Positions 29,294 through 40,913 are shown, numbered from the stretch's first letter. The stretch is DNA of 64,000 nt from Clostridia bacterium (GCA_022799315.1 JAAWOE010000001.1:1-64000), one strand, 5' to 3'. A program made the numbers and translations. The notes: generated from the sequence alone by a model not told the origin.

Positions 29294-29989
29294 ATGGATT
29301 GGAATAAAAAAACAGTACAAGAAATATCTTGGAATGGAGAAATATCTAACTACGAGGAGAAATTAAGAATAGCAAACAAAATTGCAAAAAGAGTAAAGGA
29401 TGGAGATGTTATAGGAATTGGTTCTGGTTCTACATCTTTTGTTGCTACAACTGAAATTGCAAAAAGAATGAAAGCGGAAAATCTAAATATAATAGGAATA
29501 CCCACTTCTTATGAAATTAATATGCTATGTAACCAATTAGGAATACCTACAACAAACTTAATGAGCAAAAAGCCAGATTGGAGTTTTGATGGAGCAGACG
29601 AAGTAAATGATAAAAACTGGCTTGTTAAAGGAAGAGGAGGGGCAATGTATAGGGAAAAACTAAACATTGCAAGTTCTGAAGTTTCATATATATTGGTAGA
29701 CAATTCTAAATTTGTAGATAATATTTGTGATAAATTTCCAATACCAGTTGAAACTGTACCAGAAGCCATAAATTATGTAAGGGATGAACTTTTTAAAATG
29801 GGTGCAGAGGATGTTGTACTACGTTTAGCGAAAGGAAAAGATGGACCAGTTATAACAGAACATGGCAATGTAATACTAGATGCAACATTTAGAAATGTTG
29901 ACGAAACTTTAGAAAGAAGATTAAAAGCAGTAGTAGGAGTCGTAGAAACAGGGTTATTTATTGGATATAACGTTATTATTGAAAAATAG
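29294..29989 (+). CDS. rpiA: Ribose-5-phosphate isomerase A
   Basis: Interconverts ribulose-5-phosphate and ribose-5-phosphate. Motifs GIGSGSTSFVAT, DGADEVN and KGRGGAMYREK (with the catalytic acid and lysine) are intact. 231 residues, normal size. TAGGAG precedes the ATG. It is 20 bases after the VanW gene and 18 before ruvB, an apparently mixed operon. Confidence 0.95.
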   Translation: MDWNKKTVQEISWNGEISNYEEKLRIANKIAKRVKDGDVIGIGSGSTSFVATTEIAKRMKAENLNIIGIPTSYEINMLCNQLGIPTTNLMSKKPDWSFDGADEVNDKNWLVKGRGGAMYREKLNIASSEVSYILVDNSKFVDNICDKFPIPVETVPEAINYVRDELFKMGAEDVVLRLAKGKDGPVITEHGNVILDATFRNVDETLERRLKAVVGVVETGLFIGYNVIIEK

Positions 29990-30007
29990 GAAAAGGATAT
30001 TTAAAGT

Positions 30008-31012
30008 ATGGAAAATGAAAACATAACTAGTCCAGAATTAGAAGGATTAGAAGAAGAAAGATTAGAAAATTCTTTAAGACCCAAAACTTTAAACGAATAC
30101 ATTGGACAAGAAAGAGTAAAAGAAAGCATGAAAATATACATAGAGGCTGCCAAAAAAAGAGGTGAGCCTCTTGACCACGTTTTATTGTATGGACCTCCAG
30201 GACTTGGAAAAACTACTCTTTCTAATATAATTTCAAATGAAATGAATTCTAATATAAAAATAACATCAGGACCAGCAATAGAAAAGCCAGGAGATTTAGC
30301 GGCGATACTTACAAATCTTTCAGAGTGTGATGTGCTATTTATAGATGAAATTCATAGATTGAATAAAAATGTGGAGGAGATTTTATATCCTGCATTAGAA
30401 GATTTTTCATTAGATATCATAATAGGTAAAGGACCAAGTGCAAGATCTATAAGACTAGATTTACCCAAATTTACACTAATTGGTGCAACAACAAAAGCAG
30501 GTTCTTTAACAACACCTTTAAGAGACAGATTTGGAATAGTTTCAAGGTTAGAATTATATACATCAAATGAATTAGAACAAATAGTAACAAGATCTGCAGA
30601 TATATTAGGCGTTACAATAGATAAATTAGCAGCAAATGAAATTGCAAGGCGTTCACGTGGAACACCAAGAATTGCAAATAGAATTTTAAAAAGAGTAAGA
30701 GATTATGCATCAGTTCTTGGAAATGGCGAAGTAACACTTGAGATTGCAAAAATTGCTTTAAACAAATTAGAAATAGATGAAATAGGATTAGATGAAATAG
30801 ATAGAAAAATCCTAGAAACTATTATATTAAAATATAATGGTGGACCAGTAGGTTTAGAAACGCTTGCTGCAACAATTGGAGAGGAAGTAGAAACAATAGA
30901 GGATGTATATGAACCATATTTAATGCAAATTGGTTTTTTATCACGTACACCAAGAGGAAGAATTGCAATGGTAGATGCATATAAGCATTTAGGAATACCT
31001 AAAAACGATTAA
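30008..31012 (+). CDS. ruvB: Holliday junction helicase RuvB
   Basis: AAA+ motor of branch migration. Walker [10 protein letters not shown], Walker [10 protein letters not shown], sensor [21 protein letters not shown] and the C-terminal winged helix with [12 protein letters not shown] and PRGR. 334 residues, full length. ruvA and ruvC are not next to it in this window, although ruvA-ruvB linkage is common. Confidence 0.96.
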   Translation: MENENITSPELEGLEEERLENSLRPKTLNEYIGQERVKESMKIYIEAAKKRGEPLDHVLLYGPPGLGKTTLSNIISNEMNSNIKITSGPAIEKPGDLAAILTNLSECDVLFIDEIHRLNKNVEEILYPALEDFSLDIIIGKGPSARSIRLDLPKFTLIGATTKAGSLTTPLRDRFGIVSRLELYTSNELEQIVTRSADILGVTIDKLAANEIARRSRGTPRIANRILKRVRDYASVLGNGEVTLEIAKIALNKLEIDEIGLDEIDRKILETIILKYNGGPVGLETLAATIGEEVETIEDVYEPYLMQIGFLSRTPRGRIAMVDAYKHLGIPKND

Positions 31013-31033
31013 CAATGAAGGGAATTAAACAAT

Positions 31034-32884
31034 ATGGGGATTATTTATGGCTTAACAGAACTAATATTATTTATTAGCTTTGTTCTTGTTAAAAAAACAG
31101 ATAAAAAGTTAAATATACTTAGCTTTATTGCAATAACTATAGGAACGTTATTTTGTTACAATACATTTGTATGTTACGTACTAACATTTTTTATAGTGCC
31201 AGTAACATTACTAAATTTATCAATTATAAATTTAGTAATATCAATGGTTTTAATGTTCTTTATAATAAGAAAAAAACAAATACAAACTTATGAAATGCAT
31301 AAAATTGATATCTTATATATTTTACTATTATTAGTCGCAGTTTTAATAGTTTCATATCTAAATTTTGGTTTTCCATTTAATATTAAATATGAAACAGGAG
31401 ATCCATCAGTACATTATTTAACTTCAGATATGTTTTCTGAAAATGATTCTTTACTAATAACAGATAAAGACGAAGTATATGGAAGTTTTGCTCAAAGAAA
31501 AACAGTTTCATATGTTAATTCTGGTCTAATTATGAAATGCTTTAGTGGTGTTATAGATTCTTATTATAATTACAATATATTTATAGTATTTGGAATATTT
31601 GTATTATTTATAACCGCTTGGGCAATGTATACTACAATTTCATCATTTTCAATAGATAAGAAAACAAGATTTTTAGCATTTATATTGAGCTTAATATATA
31701 CAATGGGATACCCATTAAATAGCTTTCTGTTCGGATTTGAATATTTAAGTATGGGAATATTACTGATATGCTTAATATTTGATATTGTACATTATTTTAA
31801 AGTAAAAGAACTAAAAATAGCATACATAGTAATAATTTTTGCATTACTAAATTTTGGGGTATTTAGTGCATATTATATGTTTGTACCATTTTTATACCCA
31901 GCATTATGGCTATACTTTTGTATACATAGTTATGAAAAAGATAAGTCAATATTTACAAAGAAAAATATATTATTACTTGTAACAACTTTATTAATACCAT
32001 TTTTCTTAGGAATTATATATTTTATAATACCTGGGATATATGGAGTTATTATAAATAGTGCTATAGACGCAGAGACATTGTTAAAGTATTCATCAAATTT
32101 AGTTGGACGTGGACTTGCAACATATGGTTACATATACGTAAATCTTTATTCTAATATGATACTACTATTACCAATGGCAATATATTTTATTGTGAAAGAA
32201 TGGAGAGAAAATAAATTTGCCATATTGAATATGATATTTTGTATAGTTTTTATAGAATTAATGTTAGTAGGATTTCTATTTGGAAAAGTATCTATATATT
32301 ATTTAACTAAAAATTACTTTGCGTTATGGTTTATAATGTTTTACTTAAATTATAAAGGATTGGTAGAATTATATAAAAAATACCCAAAAGTTAGCTTTGG
32401 ATTAGTCGGATTTTATAGTGTGTTAATAGTATTAAATTTATTATTTGTACATACTCCTTTAGAAAACAGAGAGCTAAATGAGAACGAAAGACCAACAACA
32501 GTAGTAGAAGTGTTTGGAGCAAATAAAACAATAATAAAAGATAAGAAGACAGATTTATATTTGGGAGAACTAGAAATATTAAAATATTTTGTAGATAATA
32601 TAAGTTATGATAAAAAAACAGAAGTTGTAGGAGATTTAGAACAAGGCTACTGGGCATATACACTAACAGGATATGTAAATAATAAGGATAATGTAATTAC
32701 TGGACATGGACAAAGTGGGCTTACTAAAAAAATGCTACAACTAAGAAGCGGAATAAAAGATGCAGATTATATAATTTATTTTAATAGAACTAATAGATAT
32801 AAGATATTAAAAGATGAAATACATGAACGAGGAACAACAATATTTGAAAACGAATATGGCGGAATAGTAAAATGTAATAACTAG
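31034..32884 (+). CDS. Large multi-spanning membrane protein, unknown
   Basis: 616 residues. About a dozen hydrophobic helices lie between residues 1 and 475, then a soluble tail of about 140 residues ending EYGGIVKCNN. The fourth-helix loop YETGDPSVHYLTSDMFSE contains an acidic pair in the position where GT-C transferases have their catalytic loop, but no named family was recognised. It sits among wall genes, which makes a glycan or teichoic-type surface function plausible. GAAGGG precedes the ATG by 11 bases. Confidence 0.65.
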   Translation: MGIIYGLTELILFISFVLVKKTDKKLNILSFIAITIGTLFCYNTFVCYVLTFFIVPVTLLNLSIINLVISMVLMFFIIRKKQIQTYEMHKIDILYILLLLVAVLIVSYLNFGFPFNIKYETGDPSVHYLTSDMFSENDSLLITDKDEVYGSFAQRKTVSYVNSGLIMKCFSGVIDSYYNYNIFIVFGIFVLFITAWAMYTTISSFSIDKKTRFLAFILSLIYTMGYPLNSFLFGFEYLSMGILLICLIFDIVHYFKVKELKIAYIVIIFALLNFGVFSAYYMFVPFLYPALWLYFCIHSYEKDKSIFTKKNILLLVTTLLIPFFLGIIYFIIPGIYGVIINSAIDAETLLKYSSNLVGRGLATYGYIYVNLYSNMILLLPMAIYFIVKEWRENKFAILNMIFCIVFIELMLVGFLFGKVSIYYLTKNYFALWFIMFYLNYKGLVELYKKYPKVSFGLVGFYSVLIVLNLLFVHTPLENRELNENERPTTVVEVFGANKTIIKDKKTDLYLGELEILKYFVDNISYDKKTEVVGDLEQGYWAYTLTGYVNNKDNVITGHGQSGLTKKMLQLRSGIKDADYIIYFNRTNRYKILKDEIHERGTTIFENEYGGIVKCNN

Positions 32885-32898
32885 GAGATGAACTGAAA

Positions 32899-34008
32899 AT
32901 GAAACTATTAATGCATACATGTTGTGCACCATGTAGTGTGTATTGCATAGATGAATTAAGAGAAGAAGGAATTGAACCTACTGTATATTGGTATAATCCC
33001 AATATACACCCATATACAGAATATAAACAAAGAAGAGATACATTAAAAGAATATTCTAAAAGTATTAATGTAAAAGCAATATTTGAAGAAGATTATGGAC
33101 TAAAAGAATTTACTAAAAATGTAATATGTGATTTACAAAATAGATGTAAAAATTATTGCTATAGAGTAAGGTTAGAAAAAACAGCAAAGTTCGCTAAAGA
33201 AAATGGATATGATGCTTTTACAACAACCCTACTTGTAAGCCCATACCAAAACCACGAAGCATTAAAAGAATTAGGAGAAGAACTAGCAAATAAATATGGA
33301 ATAGAATTTGTTTATAGAGATTTTAGAATAGGATTTAGAGAAGGACAACAAAAAGCAAGAGAACTAGGCTTGTATATGCAAAAATATTGTGGATGCATTT
33401 TCTCAGAGGAAGACCGATATGCTAAACAAATTGAGAAGGATAGAAAAGAGGTGTTTAAAATAGATAACAACATATATGTTATTCCAAAGACTAAAAACAC
33501 AGGAATATTAAAATTTTCTAAGTGTAATATAGAAACAAAAGCGTATATAGGAATAAATGGATTAACAAAAGAGAAGACTGAAGGAGATGGGAAAACACCT
33601 ATAGGAGAATTTGAATTAGGAATTATTTTAGGAACACAGGATATAGTGAAAAACAATAATGGGTTACAATATAATAAAATTAATAAAAACATGTATTGGG
33701 TTGATGATTCTAAATCTAAATATTATAACAAGTTAGTGGACATATCAAAAGTAGAAAAAGATTGGGCTTCAGCAGAGCACTTAATAGATTATCCTGTACA
33801 ATATGAATACTTGGTTGAAATAAAAACAAACCCTAAAAATATTCCAGAAGATGGCAGTGCAATATTTTTACACTGTGAAGCAAACAAACCAACTGCTGGA
33901 TGTGTTGCAATAAACAAACAATGTATGAAGGAAGTAATAGAAAACATAGATAAAAATACAAAAATAGTAATATGTAAGGGCTATAATTTATATAACATAA
34001 ATGATTAA
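32899..34008 (+). CDS. queH: Fusion of QueH (epoxyqueuosine reductase) and L,D-transpeptidase-like domain
   Basis: Residues 1-180 are QueH, which reduces epoxyqueuosine in t[11 protein letters not shown] (Cys8, 9, 12), [11 protein letters not shown] (Cys83, 87) and KYCGC (Cys164, 166), the expected iron-sulfur and redox cysteines. Residues about 190-360 are a YkuD-like (COG3786-type) domain: [34 protein letters not shown] with His325 and PTAGCVAI with Cys335, the transpeptidase catalytic pair. There is no signal peptide, so a wall-acting domain is joined to a cytoplasmic tRNA enzyme. The frame is continuous. GGAGATG precedes the ATG. Confidence 0.85.
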   Translation: MKLLMHTCCAPCSVYCIDELREEGIEPTVYWYNPNIHPYTEYKQRRDTLKEYSKSINVKAIFEEDYGLKEFTKNVICDLQNRCKNYCYRVRLEKTAKFAKENGYDAFTTTLLVSPYQNHEALKELGEELANKYGIEFVYRDFRIGFREGQQKARELGLYMQKYCGCIFSEEDRYAKQIEKDRKEVFKIDNNIYVIPKTKNTGILKFSKCNIETKAYIGINGLTKEKTEGDGKTPIGEFELGIILGTQDIVKNNNGLQYNKINKNMYWVDDSKSKYYNKLVDISKVEKDWASAEHLIDYPVQYEYLVEIKTNPKNIPEDGSAIFLHCEANKPTAGCVAINKQCMKEVIENIDKNTKIVICKGYNLYNIND

Positions 34009-34031
34009 AATTAAAAGAAAGGGTGATGGGC

Positions 34032-35264
34032 ATGATAACAATTAATGAAAACTATTTGAAATTGCAAGATAGCTATTTATTTTCAACAATAGCAAAAAAA
34101 GTGGAGGAATTTAGCAAAAATAACCTAGACAAAAAAATAATTAAACTAGGTATAGGAGATGTAACTATGCCAATAGCACCAGCGGTAATTGATGCAATTC
34201 ATACAGCAGCAAATGAAATGATGCATAAAGAAACATTTAGAGGATATGGACCAGAGCAGGGCTATGCCTTTTTAAGAGAAAAGATAGCAGAATGTGATTA
34301 CAAAAAAAGAGGAATAGATATACAAGTAGATGAAATATTTGTATCTGATGGAGCAAAATGTGATACAGGAAACATTGGAGAAATATTTGGGACAGATAAT
34401 GTTGTAGCAATTACAGATCCAGTATACCCAGTATATCTAGATACAAACATAATGGCAGGAAGAGCCGGAGAATACAATGATAAAGAAGAACAATATGAAA
34501 ATATAGTTTATTTACCAGCTACTGCAGAAAATAATTTTGTTCCAGAATTACCAAATAAAAAAGTAGATATGATTTATTTATGCTTACCAAATAACCCAAC
34601 AGGAACAGTGCTAACAAAAGACCAACTTGCAAAATGGGTTGAATATGCAAAAGTCAATAAAGCAATTATTTTATTTGATTCAGCATATGAAGTATTTATT
34701 AGTGAAGAAAATGTGCCACATAGCATTTATGAAATTGAAGGAGCAAAAGAAGTTGCAATAGAGTTTAGAAGCCTTTCTAAAACAGCAGGTTTTACAGGCG
34801 TTAGATGTGCATATACAGTAGTTCCAAAAGAATTAAAAGCATATACAAAAGAAGGTAAAGAAGTAGAGGTAAACAAGCTTTGGAATAGACGTCAATGTAC
34901 AAAATTTAATGGAGTACCATACATAACACAAAGGGCTGCAGAAGCTGTATATTCAGAAGAAGGACAAAAACAAATAAAAGAAAATATAAATTACTATATG
35001 GAAAATGCAAGAATTATCTTGGAAGGATTAAATGAAGCAGGATTTGAAGTATACGGAGGAAAAAATGCACCATATATTTGGTTAAAGGTTCCAGCAGGAT
35101 ATACTTCATGGGAATTCTTTGATTACCTATTAGAAAAAGCAAATGTAGTAGGAACACCAGGAGTTGGCTTTGGGAAATGTGGAGAAGGTTACTTTAGATT
35201 AACAGCATTTGGAAGTAAAGAAAACACAATTGAAGCTATTGAAAGAATTAAAAAATTAGTTTAA
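34032..35264 (+). CDS. dapL: LL-diaminopimelate aminotransferase
   Basis: PLP enzyme that converts tetrahydrodipicolinate directly to LL-DAP, a one-step route to lysine and wall DAP. The start was set at [17 protein letters not shown], which lines up with typical DapL and has AAAGGG upstream; two alternative codons lie within 9 bases. [21 protein letters not shown] and [13 protein letters not shown] (PLP lysine) are seen. 410 residues. Its neighbours are not lysine genes. Confidence 0.95.
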   Translation: MITINENYLKLQDSYLFSTIAKKVEEFSKNNLDKKIIKLGIGDVTMPIAPAVIDAIHTAANEMMHKETFRGYGPEQGYAFLREKIAECDYKKRGIDIQVDEIFVSDGAKCDTGNIGEIFGTDNVVAITDPVYPVYLDTNIMAGRAGEYNDKEEQYENIVYLPATAENNFVPELPNKKVDMIYLCLPNNPTGTVLTKDQLAKWVEYAKVNKAIILFDSAYEVFISEENVPHSIYEIEGAKEVAIEFRSLSKTAGFTGVRCAYTVVPKELKAYTKEGKEVEVNKLWNRRQCTKFNGVPYITQRAAEAVYSEEGQKQIKENINYYMENARIILEGLNEAGFEVYGGKNAPYIWLKVPAGYTSWEFFDYLLEKANVVGTPGVGFGKCGEGYFRLTAFGSKENTIEAIERIKKLV

Positions 35265-35320
35265 AAAGGTAATAAGTATTATGAATAAAGAAGTAAGAGA
35301 ATTAAATTATAGGAGAAAGT

Positions 35321-36766
35321 ATGGAAAAAGTAAGAAGTAAAAACAACTTAAAGTTAATATTTATATTACTATGTGTGGCATTTGCTACACCTTCTGTAAT
35401 GTATTTTATAACTGGAAAAAGTATATCAAATTTGGTTTCTAGTTTTACCTTTTTTTATACAAATCCTACCCTAGAAATTACACCTATAAAAATAATAAGT
35501 TCAATATTGTTTTTAGTAATATTTCTAGGAATATCGTTTGTATATTACAAAATAGTAAAAGAACATAAAAAAGTGTTTAACAACAATAAACAAATAGCAA
35601 AATTTATTATAATTGTAAGTATTATATTTTTGATAATGTTACCATTAACAAGTACAGATGTATTCTATTATATAGGAACTGGTTGGAGTGAAGCGCATTA
35701 TGGTGTAAATCCATACTATACATCTGTACAGGAATTAATGCAAGCAAACCCTAATGCAACAAGTGATGAAATACTATTAAAAATGCCAGGAGTTTGGGCA
35801 GGACAAACCATTGTATACGGACCAGTTTGGCCACTTATTTGTAAAATTCTAAGTGGACTATCAATGGGGAATTTGTCACTTGCATTACTTATTTATAAAT
35901 TATTTAATTTGATTTTACATTTATCAAATGCATATCTAATATATAAAATAACAAAAGGAAAAAAGGTATTTGTATTAGCATATGCTCTTAATCCTTTAGT
36001 ACTATTTGATGGAATAACAAATGTTCATAATGAAATGTTAGTAATATTTTTTATATTATTTGCTTTATATTTTTTTGTAAGAAAAAAGGACATGTTCTTA
36101 ACTGTAGTCTTTTTTACACTAGCAACAGCGGTTAAATATTTTGCGATATTATTAATACCATTTATAGTTCTATATTATTATAGAAAAGAAAAGCCTTTAA
36201 AGAAAATATTATATTCTAGTTTATGGGCTATTGTATTCATTATAGTGCTATGTATGTGCTATGCACTATATATGAGAGACTTTTCTATACTAAAAGGAAT
36301 TGCAACACAGCAAAGTAAATTCTCAAATTCTATGTTTATATTTTTTGCAATAAGAAATATGGACTTAGCAATTACAGTATCTAAAGGACTTATGCTAGCA
36401 TTTGTAATTATATATGTATGTACAATTATTAAACTGTTATTTACAACCAAGAATTATATCTTAAGTACATATATTAGACAATATAATTTTTTATTAATAA
36501 TATTTATATTTGGAGCAATAACAAATTTACAAAGTTGGTATATGTTATGGTTACTTCCTACTTTAATGTGGCAAAGCTCAGAAAACATAAAACAAATAAT
36601 GGCAATTACAATTATTGCAGAAATTTCAAATATAATATATTTTATATATTATGAAAGCTATATATTTGGACAATTTTATATTATTGCAACTATTCTTTTA
36701 AATGTTATAGTAAGTTATAAAAATGATTATAATATCAAGAGGAGATTAAAATGCAAAAATTATTAA
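35321..36766 (+). CDS. GT-C type membrane glycosyltransferase, putative
   Basis: 481 residues with about 11 helices. The first large loop has STDVFYYIGTGW and HYGVNPYYTS, the Asp plus YG-NPY arrangement seen in polyprenyl-phosphate-mannose dependent GT-C enzymes, and NPLVLFDGITNVHNEMLV resembles the conserved N-x-H-N-E segment of MptB-like transferases. The donor and acceptor are not known. GGAGAAAGT precedes the ATG. The end overlaps the next gene by 16 bases. Confidence 0.72.
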   Translation: MEKVRSKNNLKLIFILLCVAFATPSVMYFITGKSISNLVSSFTFFYTNPTLEITPIKIISSILFLVIFLGISFVYYKIVKEHKKVFNNNKQIAKFIIIVSIIFLIMLPLTSTDVFYYIGTGWSEAHYGVNPYYTSVQELMQANPNATSDEILLKMPGVWAGQTIVYGPVWPLICKILSGLSMGNLSLALLIYKLFNLILHLSNAYLIYKITKGKKVFVLAYALNPLVLFDGITNVHNEMLVIFFILFALYFFVRKKDMFLTVVFFTLATAVKYFAILLIPFIVLYYYRKEKPLKKILYSSLWAIVFIIVLCMCYALYMRDFSILKGIATQQSKFSNSMFIFFAIRNMDLAITVSKGLMLAFVIIYVCTIIKLLFTTKNYILSTYIRQYNFLLIIFIFGAITNLQSWYMLWLLPTLMWQSSENIKQIMAITIIAEISNIIYFIYYESYIFGQFYIIATILLNVIVSYKNDYNIKRRLKCKNY

Positions 36767-38065
36767 AATACACTTGTACGATTATTTTACTAATATTAGT
36801 ATATTTTGGCACATTATATATAACATCATTAATTCCGCAAACAGCATTGAAGACAAAGGTTAGCGAAAGTGCAGAAATATTAGCAAAACAAGGAAATAAT
36901 TTCTTTATTAAAATACCAAATAAGAACAGATATATTAAATTTGATAACTATACAGATGCATTAATGATAAATACTGCATATTCAATTGATTCGAATGAAC
37001 CATTAATATCAAGCCTTGTTTGTAGGAAAAATTATATACCAGGAACTACAGTAATAGAATATCAAGATACAGTATCTGAATTAAAATCAGCTTCTAAATA
37101 TCCAGAAATAAATCAAGTTGCTGAATTAAACGATACTGTAAATGGTGATATAGGAGAATCTTTTGAATATGCAAGATATTGGCATGGCTACTTAGTACCA
37201 TTAAGAATTCTATTGTGCATATTTAACATTACAGAAATAAGGACTATGTTTATATTGTTATTCTTAGTATTAATAATTACACTTATGATACTCATAACTA
37301 AAAAACTTAATATATATTCGATGCTTGTATTTTTAGTTGCACTAATTTCAGTAGATTATTTTTACATAGGAATTTCTTTACAAGGAAGTAGTATATTTTT
37401 TATTACAATGCTTGCTAGTATAGCTTTAATATATAGATATGATAAGATAAAAGATTTTTCACTGTTATTTTTAATAATAGGTTCGCTAACAAGCTTTTTT
37501 GATTTCCTGACTGTACCAATTTTAACACTAGGAATACCTTTTACAATATTTTTCTTAATTAAACGGAAAAGAAGAATTAACAATAAAAGATACACTACTA
37601 TGGATGGTAAAAATAGGATTTGCTTGGGCAGTAGGATATTTTGTAACATGGTTTGCAAAATGGGTTATTGTAGATGTGTTGGCCGATAGAACTGTAATAA
37701 AAACAGCATTAGAACAACTAAAATATAGAACAACAGGAGGAACACAAAATGTTAGCTTTATTATGGGAATATTAGGAATATATAAAAAATATATGAGTGG
37801 TTATTTAATGTTGGAATTAATGATTGCAATAATATATATTTTTATAAATAAAAAACAATTCACTAATAAAATAGAACTAGTAAAAATTTTACCATATATA
37901 GTAGTTAGTATAATGCCAATTGTATGGTACTTTGTAACAAAACAACATTCATTTCAACATCAATTTTTTACTTATAGGAACATGGCATTAATAATGATAG
38001 GAATACCACTCATTTTAATGAATTTAGTAAAAGTAAATAAAGGAGAGAAAACAAGTTTTGAGTAG
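36751..38065 (+). pseudogene. Multi-spanning membrane protein, split by a frameshift
   Basis: The first frame (36751-37689) encodes an N-terminal helix, an extracytoplasmic part of about 110 residues and several helices, but turns into unrelated sequence after IFFLIKRK. From about 37571 the coding sense continues in the next frame as EELTIKDTLLWMVKIGFAWA and runs to 38065. One surplus A in the run at 37567-37570 explains it; restored, the protein would have about 437 residues. Not recognised as a family; YARYWHGYLVPLR is a distinctive segment. It is translationally linked to the GT-C gene before it and overlaps polA after it. A sequencing error is possible. Confidence 0.7.
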
Positions 38066-40775
38066 AATTTTATTAATAGATGGAAATAGTATATTAAATA
38101 GAGCGTTTTATGGAATTATGGGTAATAAAATGCTTATGACAGAAGATGGAACATATACTAATGCTGTATATGGTTTCTTAAGCATACTATTTAAAACCGA
38201 AGAAGAATTAAAACCAGAATATATAGTTGTCGCATTCGATAAAAAAGGAAAAACAAAAAGGCATGAAATGTATAAAGAGTACAAGGCAAATAGAAAAGGT
38301 ATGCCAGAAGAACTAGCTATGCAAATGCCAATAATAAAAGAGATATTACAAGCCATGAATATTAAGATTATAGAAAAAGAAGGCTATGAAGGTGATGATA
38401 TCATCGGAACATTATCTAGGTTTGGAGAAAAAAACGGACTAGATGTTACAATTCTTTCTGGAGATAGAGATAATTTTCAACTTGCAACAGACAAAGTAAC
38501 AATTGAGATACCAAGAACTAAAGGTGGAAAAACAGAAACAGATTACTACGATAGAAATAAAGTAATAGAAGAATATGGAGTAGAACCATATCAATTAATT
38601 CAAGTAAAAGGATTAATGGGAGACACATCAGATAATATTCCTGGTGTTCCAGGAGTTGGAGAAAAAACAGCTTTAGGATTAATTAAAGAATATATAGATA
38701 TTGATAAATTATATGAACAAATTGATGCAGGAACAGATAATATAAAAGGAAAACTAAGAGAAAAATTAGTAGAAAATAAAGAACTTGCATTTCTTTCAAG
38801 GGAACTTGGAAGAATAAATATAGATTCACCAATAGAAGAAAATCTAGACGAAATGAAAAAAGAGGAATGGGATAAAAGTAAAGTACTAGAACTATTTAGA
38901 AAATATAGATTTAATAGATATATAGAACGTTTTTCTTTACAAGGCGATGTAAGTGTAGGAAAAGAAGAAAGTATAAACTTTGAAATTAAAGAAATAGCAA
39001 CAAAAGAAGAATTACAGAACTTAGTAGAACTTATAAAAAAAGAATCTAAACTTATTTATTATTTAGGATTAAAAGAAGATAATAATGAGTATATTATACA
39101 AAAGAAAATAGTAAGTATTAGTGCATATGTACAAAACACAGTATACTATTATGAATTTAAAGACAATGTACAAGAATTTGTAGATAGTTTTAAAGATATT
39201 TTCGAAGATGAGAAAATAGATTTAATTGGTTATGAATTATCTAGAGACTATATATTATTAAAACAAATCGGAATTACATCAAGTAATCTAAGCTTTGATA
39301 TAAAAATTGCAGCATATCTACTAAATCCGAACTCATCAAAGTATTTATTAGATTCACTTAGTTTAGCATATGCAAATATTGATATACCACAATATTTGCA
39401 AGAAAATGGTGTAAAAGAAGAAAAACAACAATTAAACTTGTTTGAAACAGCAGAAACAGAAACTGTTTCAAAAGAAAAATATGAAAGTATAATTTTAATA
39501 TATGCAATTTCAAAACTAAAAGTTATTTTACAAGAGAAGCTAGAAAAAGAAGATTCTTTTGAACTATTCAAAAATATTGAAATGCCACTTGTAAAAGTGC
39601 TTGCAAATATACAATATGTTGGAATGAAAGTAAATAAAGAAGAACTTATTGCTTATGGAAATATTTTAAAAGAGCATTTGGAAGAGTTAACTAAGGAAAT
39701 TCATGATTTAGCAGGAGAAGAGTTTAATATAAATTCACCAAAACAACTAGGAGAAGTTTTATTTGAAAAACTAAAACTACCATATGCTAAGAAAACAAAA
39801 AGTGGATATTCTACAGATGTTGATGTCTTAGAAAAAATAAAAGATGAACATCCAGTAGTTGCTAAAATATTAGATTATCGTGCAATGGCGAAACTAAACT
39901 CTACTTATGTAGAAGGATTACTACCATATATAAATGCACGTGACCAAAAAATTCACTCTTATTTTCATCAAACAGTAACTGCAACTGGTAGAATTAGTTC
40001 TACAGAGCCAAACTTGCAAAATATTCCAACAAGAAATGATGCAGGAAAGAAAATAAGAAAAGCTTTTAAACCAAGTGAGGGATGTGTATTTTTAGATGCA
40101 GACTATTCACAAATTGAATTAAGAGTTCTTGCTCATATTTCAGAAGACGAGCATATGATAGATGCATTTATGAATGACGAGGATATTCACAAACAAGCAG
40201 CTTCTAAGGTGTTAAATATACCAATAGAAGAAGTAACACATGAACAAAGGTCAAGTGCAAAGGCTGTTAACTTTGGAATTGTTTATGGAATTAGCGATTT
40301 TGGACTTGCAGGACAACTAGGAGTATCCAGAAAACAAGCAAAGGAATATATTGAACAATACTTAGAAAAATATAGCGGAATTAAGAAATTTATGGATGAT
40401 ATAGTAGAAGATGCTAAAGAAAAAGGCTATGTAGAAACACTGTTCCATAGAAGAAGACAAATCCCAGAGTTAAAATCTTCAAACTATATGGTAAGACAGT
40501 TTGGAGCAAGAGCAGCAATGAACACACCAATACAAGGTACAGCAGCAGATATTATGAAAATTGCAATGATAGATGTGTTTAACAGATTAAATAATGCAGG
40601 ACTTAAATCAAAACTTGTTTTACAAGTGCATGATGAATTGATTATTGATACTTTAGTAGAAGAAAAAGAGCAAGTAAAAGAAATTCTAAAAACTTCAATG
40701 GAAAATGCAACGAAATTAAAGGTTCCATTAAAAGTAGAACTATCAGAAGCAAACGACTGGTATGACGCGAAATAA
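38058..40775 (+). CDS. polA: DNA polymerase I
   Basis: 905 residues from a TTG start (GGAG 12 bases upstream, overlapping the previous frame by 8). 5' nuclease domain about 1-290 with LIDGNS, GYEGDDIIGT and DTSDNIPGVPGVG. The middle proofreading domain has lost the D-x-E exonuclease signature, as in many Firmicutes. Polymerase domain about 490-905: TATGRISSTEPNLQNIP, motif A DADYSQIELR, motif B RSSAKAVNFGIVYGIS and motif C VHDEL. Roles: Okazaki-fragment maturation and repair. Confidence 0.96.
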   Translation: MSRILLIDGNSILNRAFYGIMGNKMLMTEDGTYTNAVYGFLSILFKTEEELKPEYIVVAFDKKGKTKRHEMYKEYKANRKGMPEELAMQMPIIKEILQAMNIKIIEKEGYEGDDIIGTLSRFGEKNGLDVTILSGDRDNFQLATDKVTIEIPRTKGGKTETDYYDRNKVIEEYGVEPYQLIQVKGLMGDTSDNIPGVPGVGEKTALGLIKEYIDIDKLYEQIDAGTDNIKGKLREKLVENKELAFLSRELGRINIDSPIEENLDEMKKEEWDKSKVLELFRKYRFNRYIERFSLQGDVSVGKEESINFEIKEIATKEELQNLVELIKKESKLIYYLGLKEDNNEYIIQKKIVSISAYVQNTVYYYEFKDNVQEFVDSFKDIFEDEKIDLIGYELSRDYILLKQIGITSSNLSFDIKIAAYLLNPNSSKYLLDSLSLAYANIDIPQYLQENGVKEEKQQLNLFETAETETVSKEKYESIILIYAISKLKVILQEKLEKEDSFELFKNIEMPLVKVLANIQYVGMKVNKEELIAYGNILKEHLEELTKEIHDLAGEEFNINSPKQLGEVLFEKLKLPYAKKTKSGYSTDVDVLEKIKDEHPVVAKILDYRAMAKLNSTYVEGLLPYINARDQKIHSYFHQTVTATGRISSTEPNLQNIPTRNDAGKKIRKAFKPSEGCVFLDADYSQIELRVLAHISEDEHMIDAFMNDEDIHKQAASKVLNIPIEEVTHEQRSSAKAVNFGIVYGISDFGLAGQLGVSRKQAKEYIEQYLEKYSGIKKFMDDIVEDAKEKGYVETLFHRRRQIPELKSSNYMVRQFGARAAMNTPIQGTAADIMKIAMIDVFNRLNNAGLKSKLVLQVHDELIIDTLVEEKEQVKEILKTSMENATKLKVPLKVELSEANDWYDAK

Positions 40776-40788
40776 TTGAAAAATGTAA

Positions 40789-40838
40789 GAACCCCCAGTC
40801 GTTCTTTGAACGACAGCCCCCTTAGATAAAGGGGCCAG
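40789..40838. repeat. CCCCCAGTCGT-type double hairpin after polA
   Basis: GTCGTTC-TTT-GAACGAC followed by CCCCTT-AGATA-AAGGGG. A second copy lies at 58541-58588 with a changed but still paired first stem (CGTCT-TTC-AGACG). Confidence 0.7.
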
Positions 40839-40913
40839 TACTCTGCAAAATAACAAAATCTATAATTAAAAAAATCTCAACAAAATAGAAAAGAAAATAA
40901 ATGGAGGACAACA

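Noticed and set aside
35281-35340. 19-codon ORF before the GT-C gene
   Set aside because: It overlaps the ribosome binding site and start of the gene at 35321 and has no ribosome binding site of its own.
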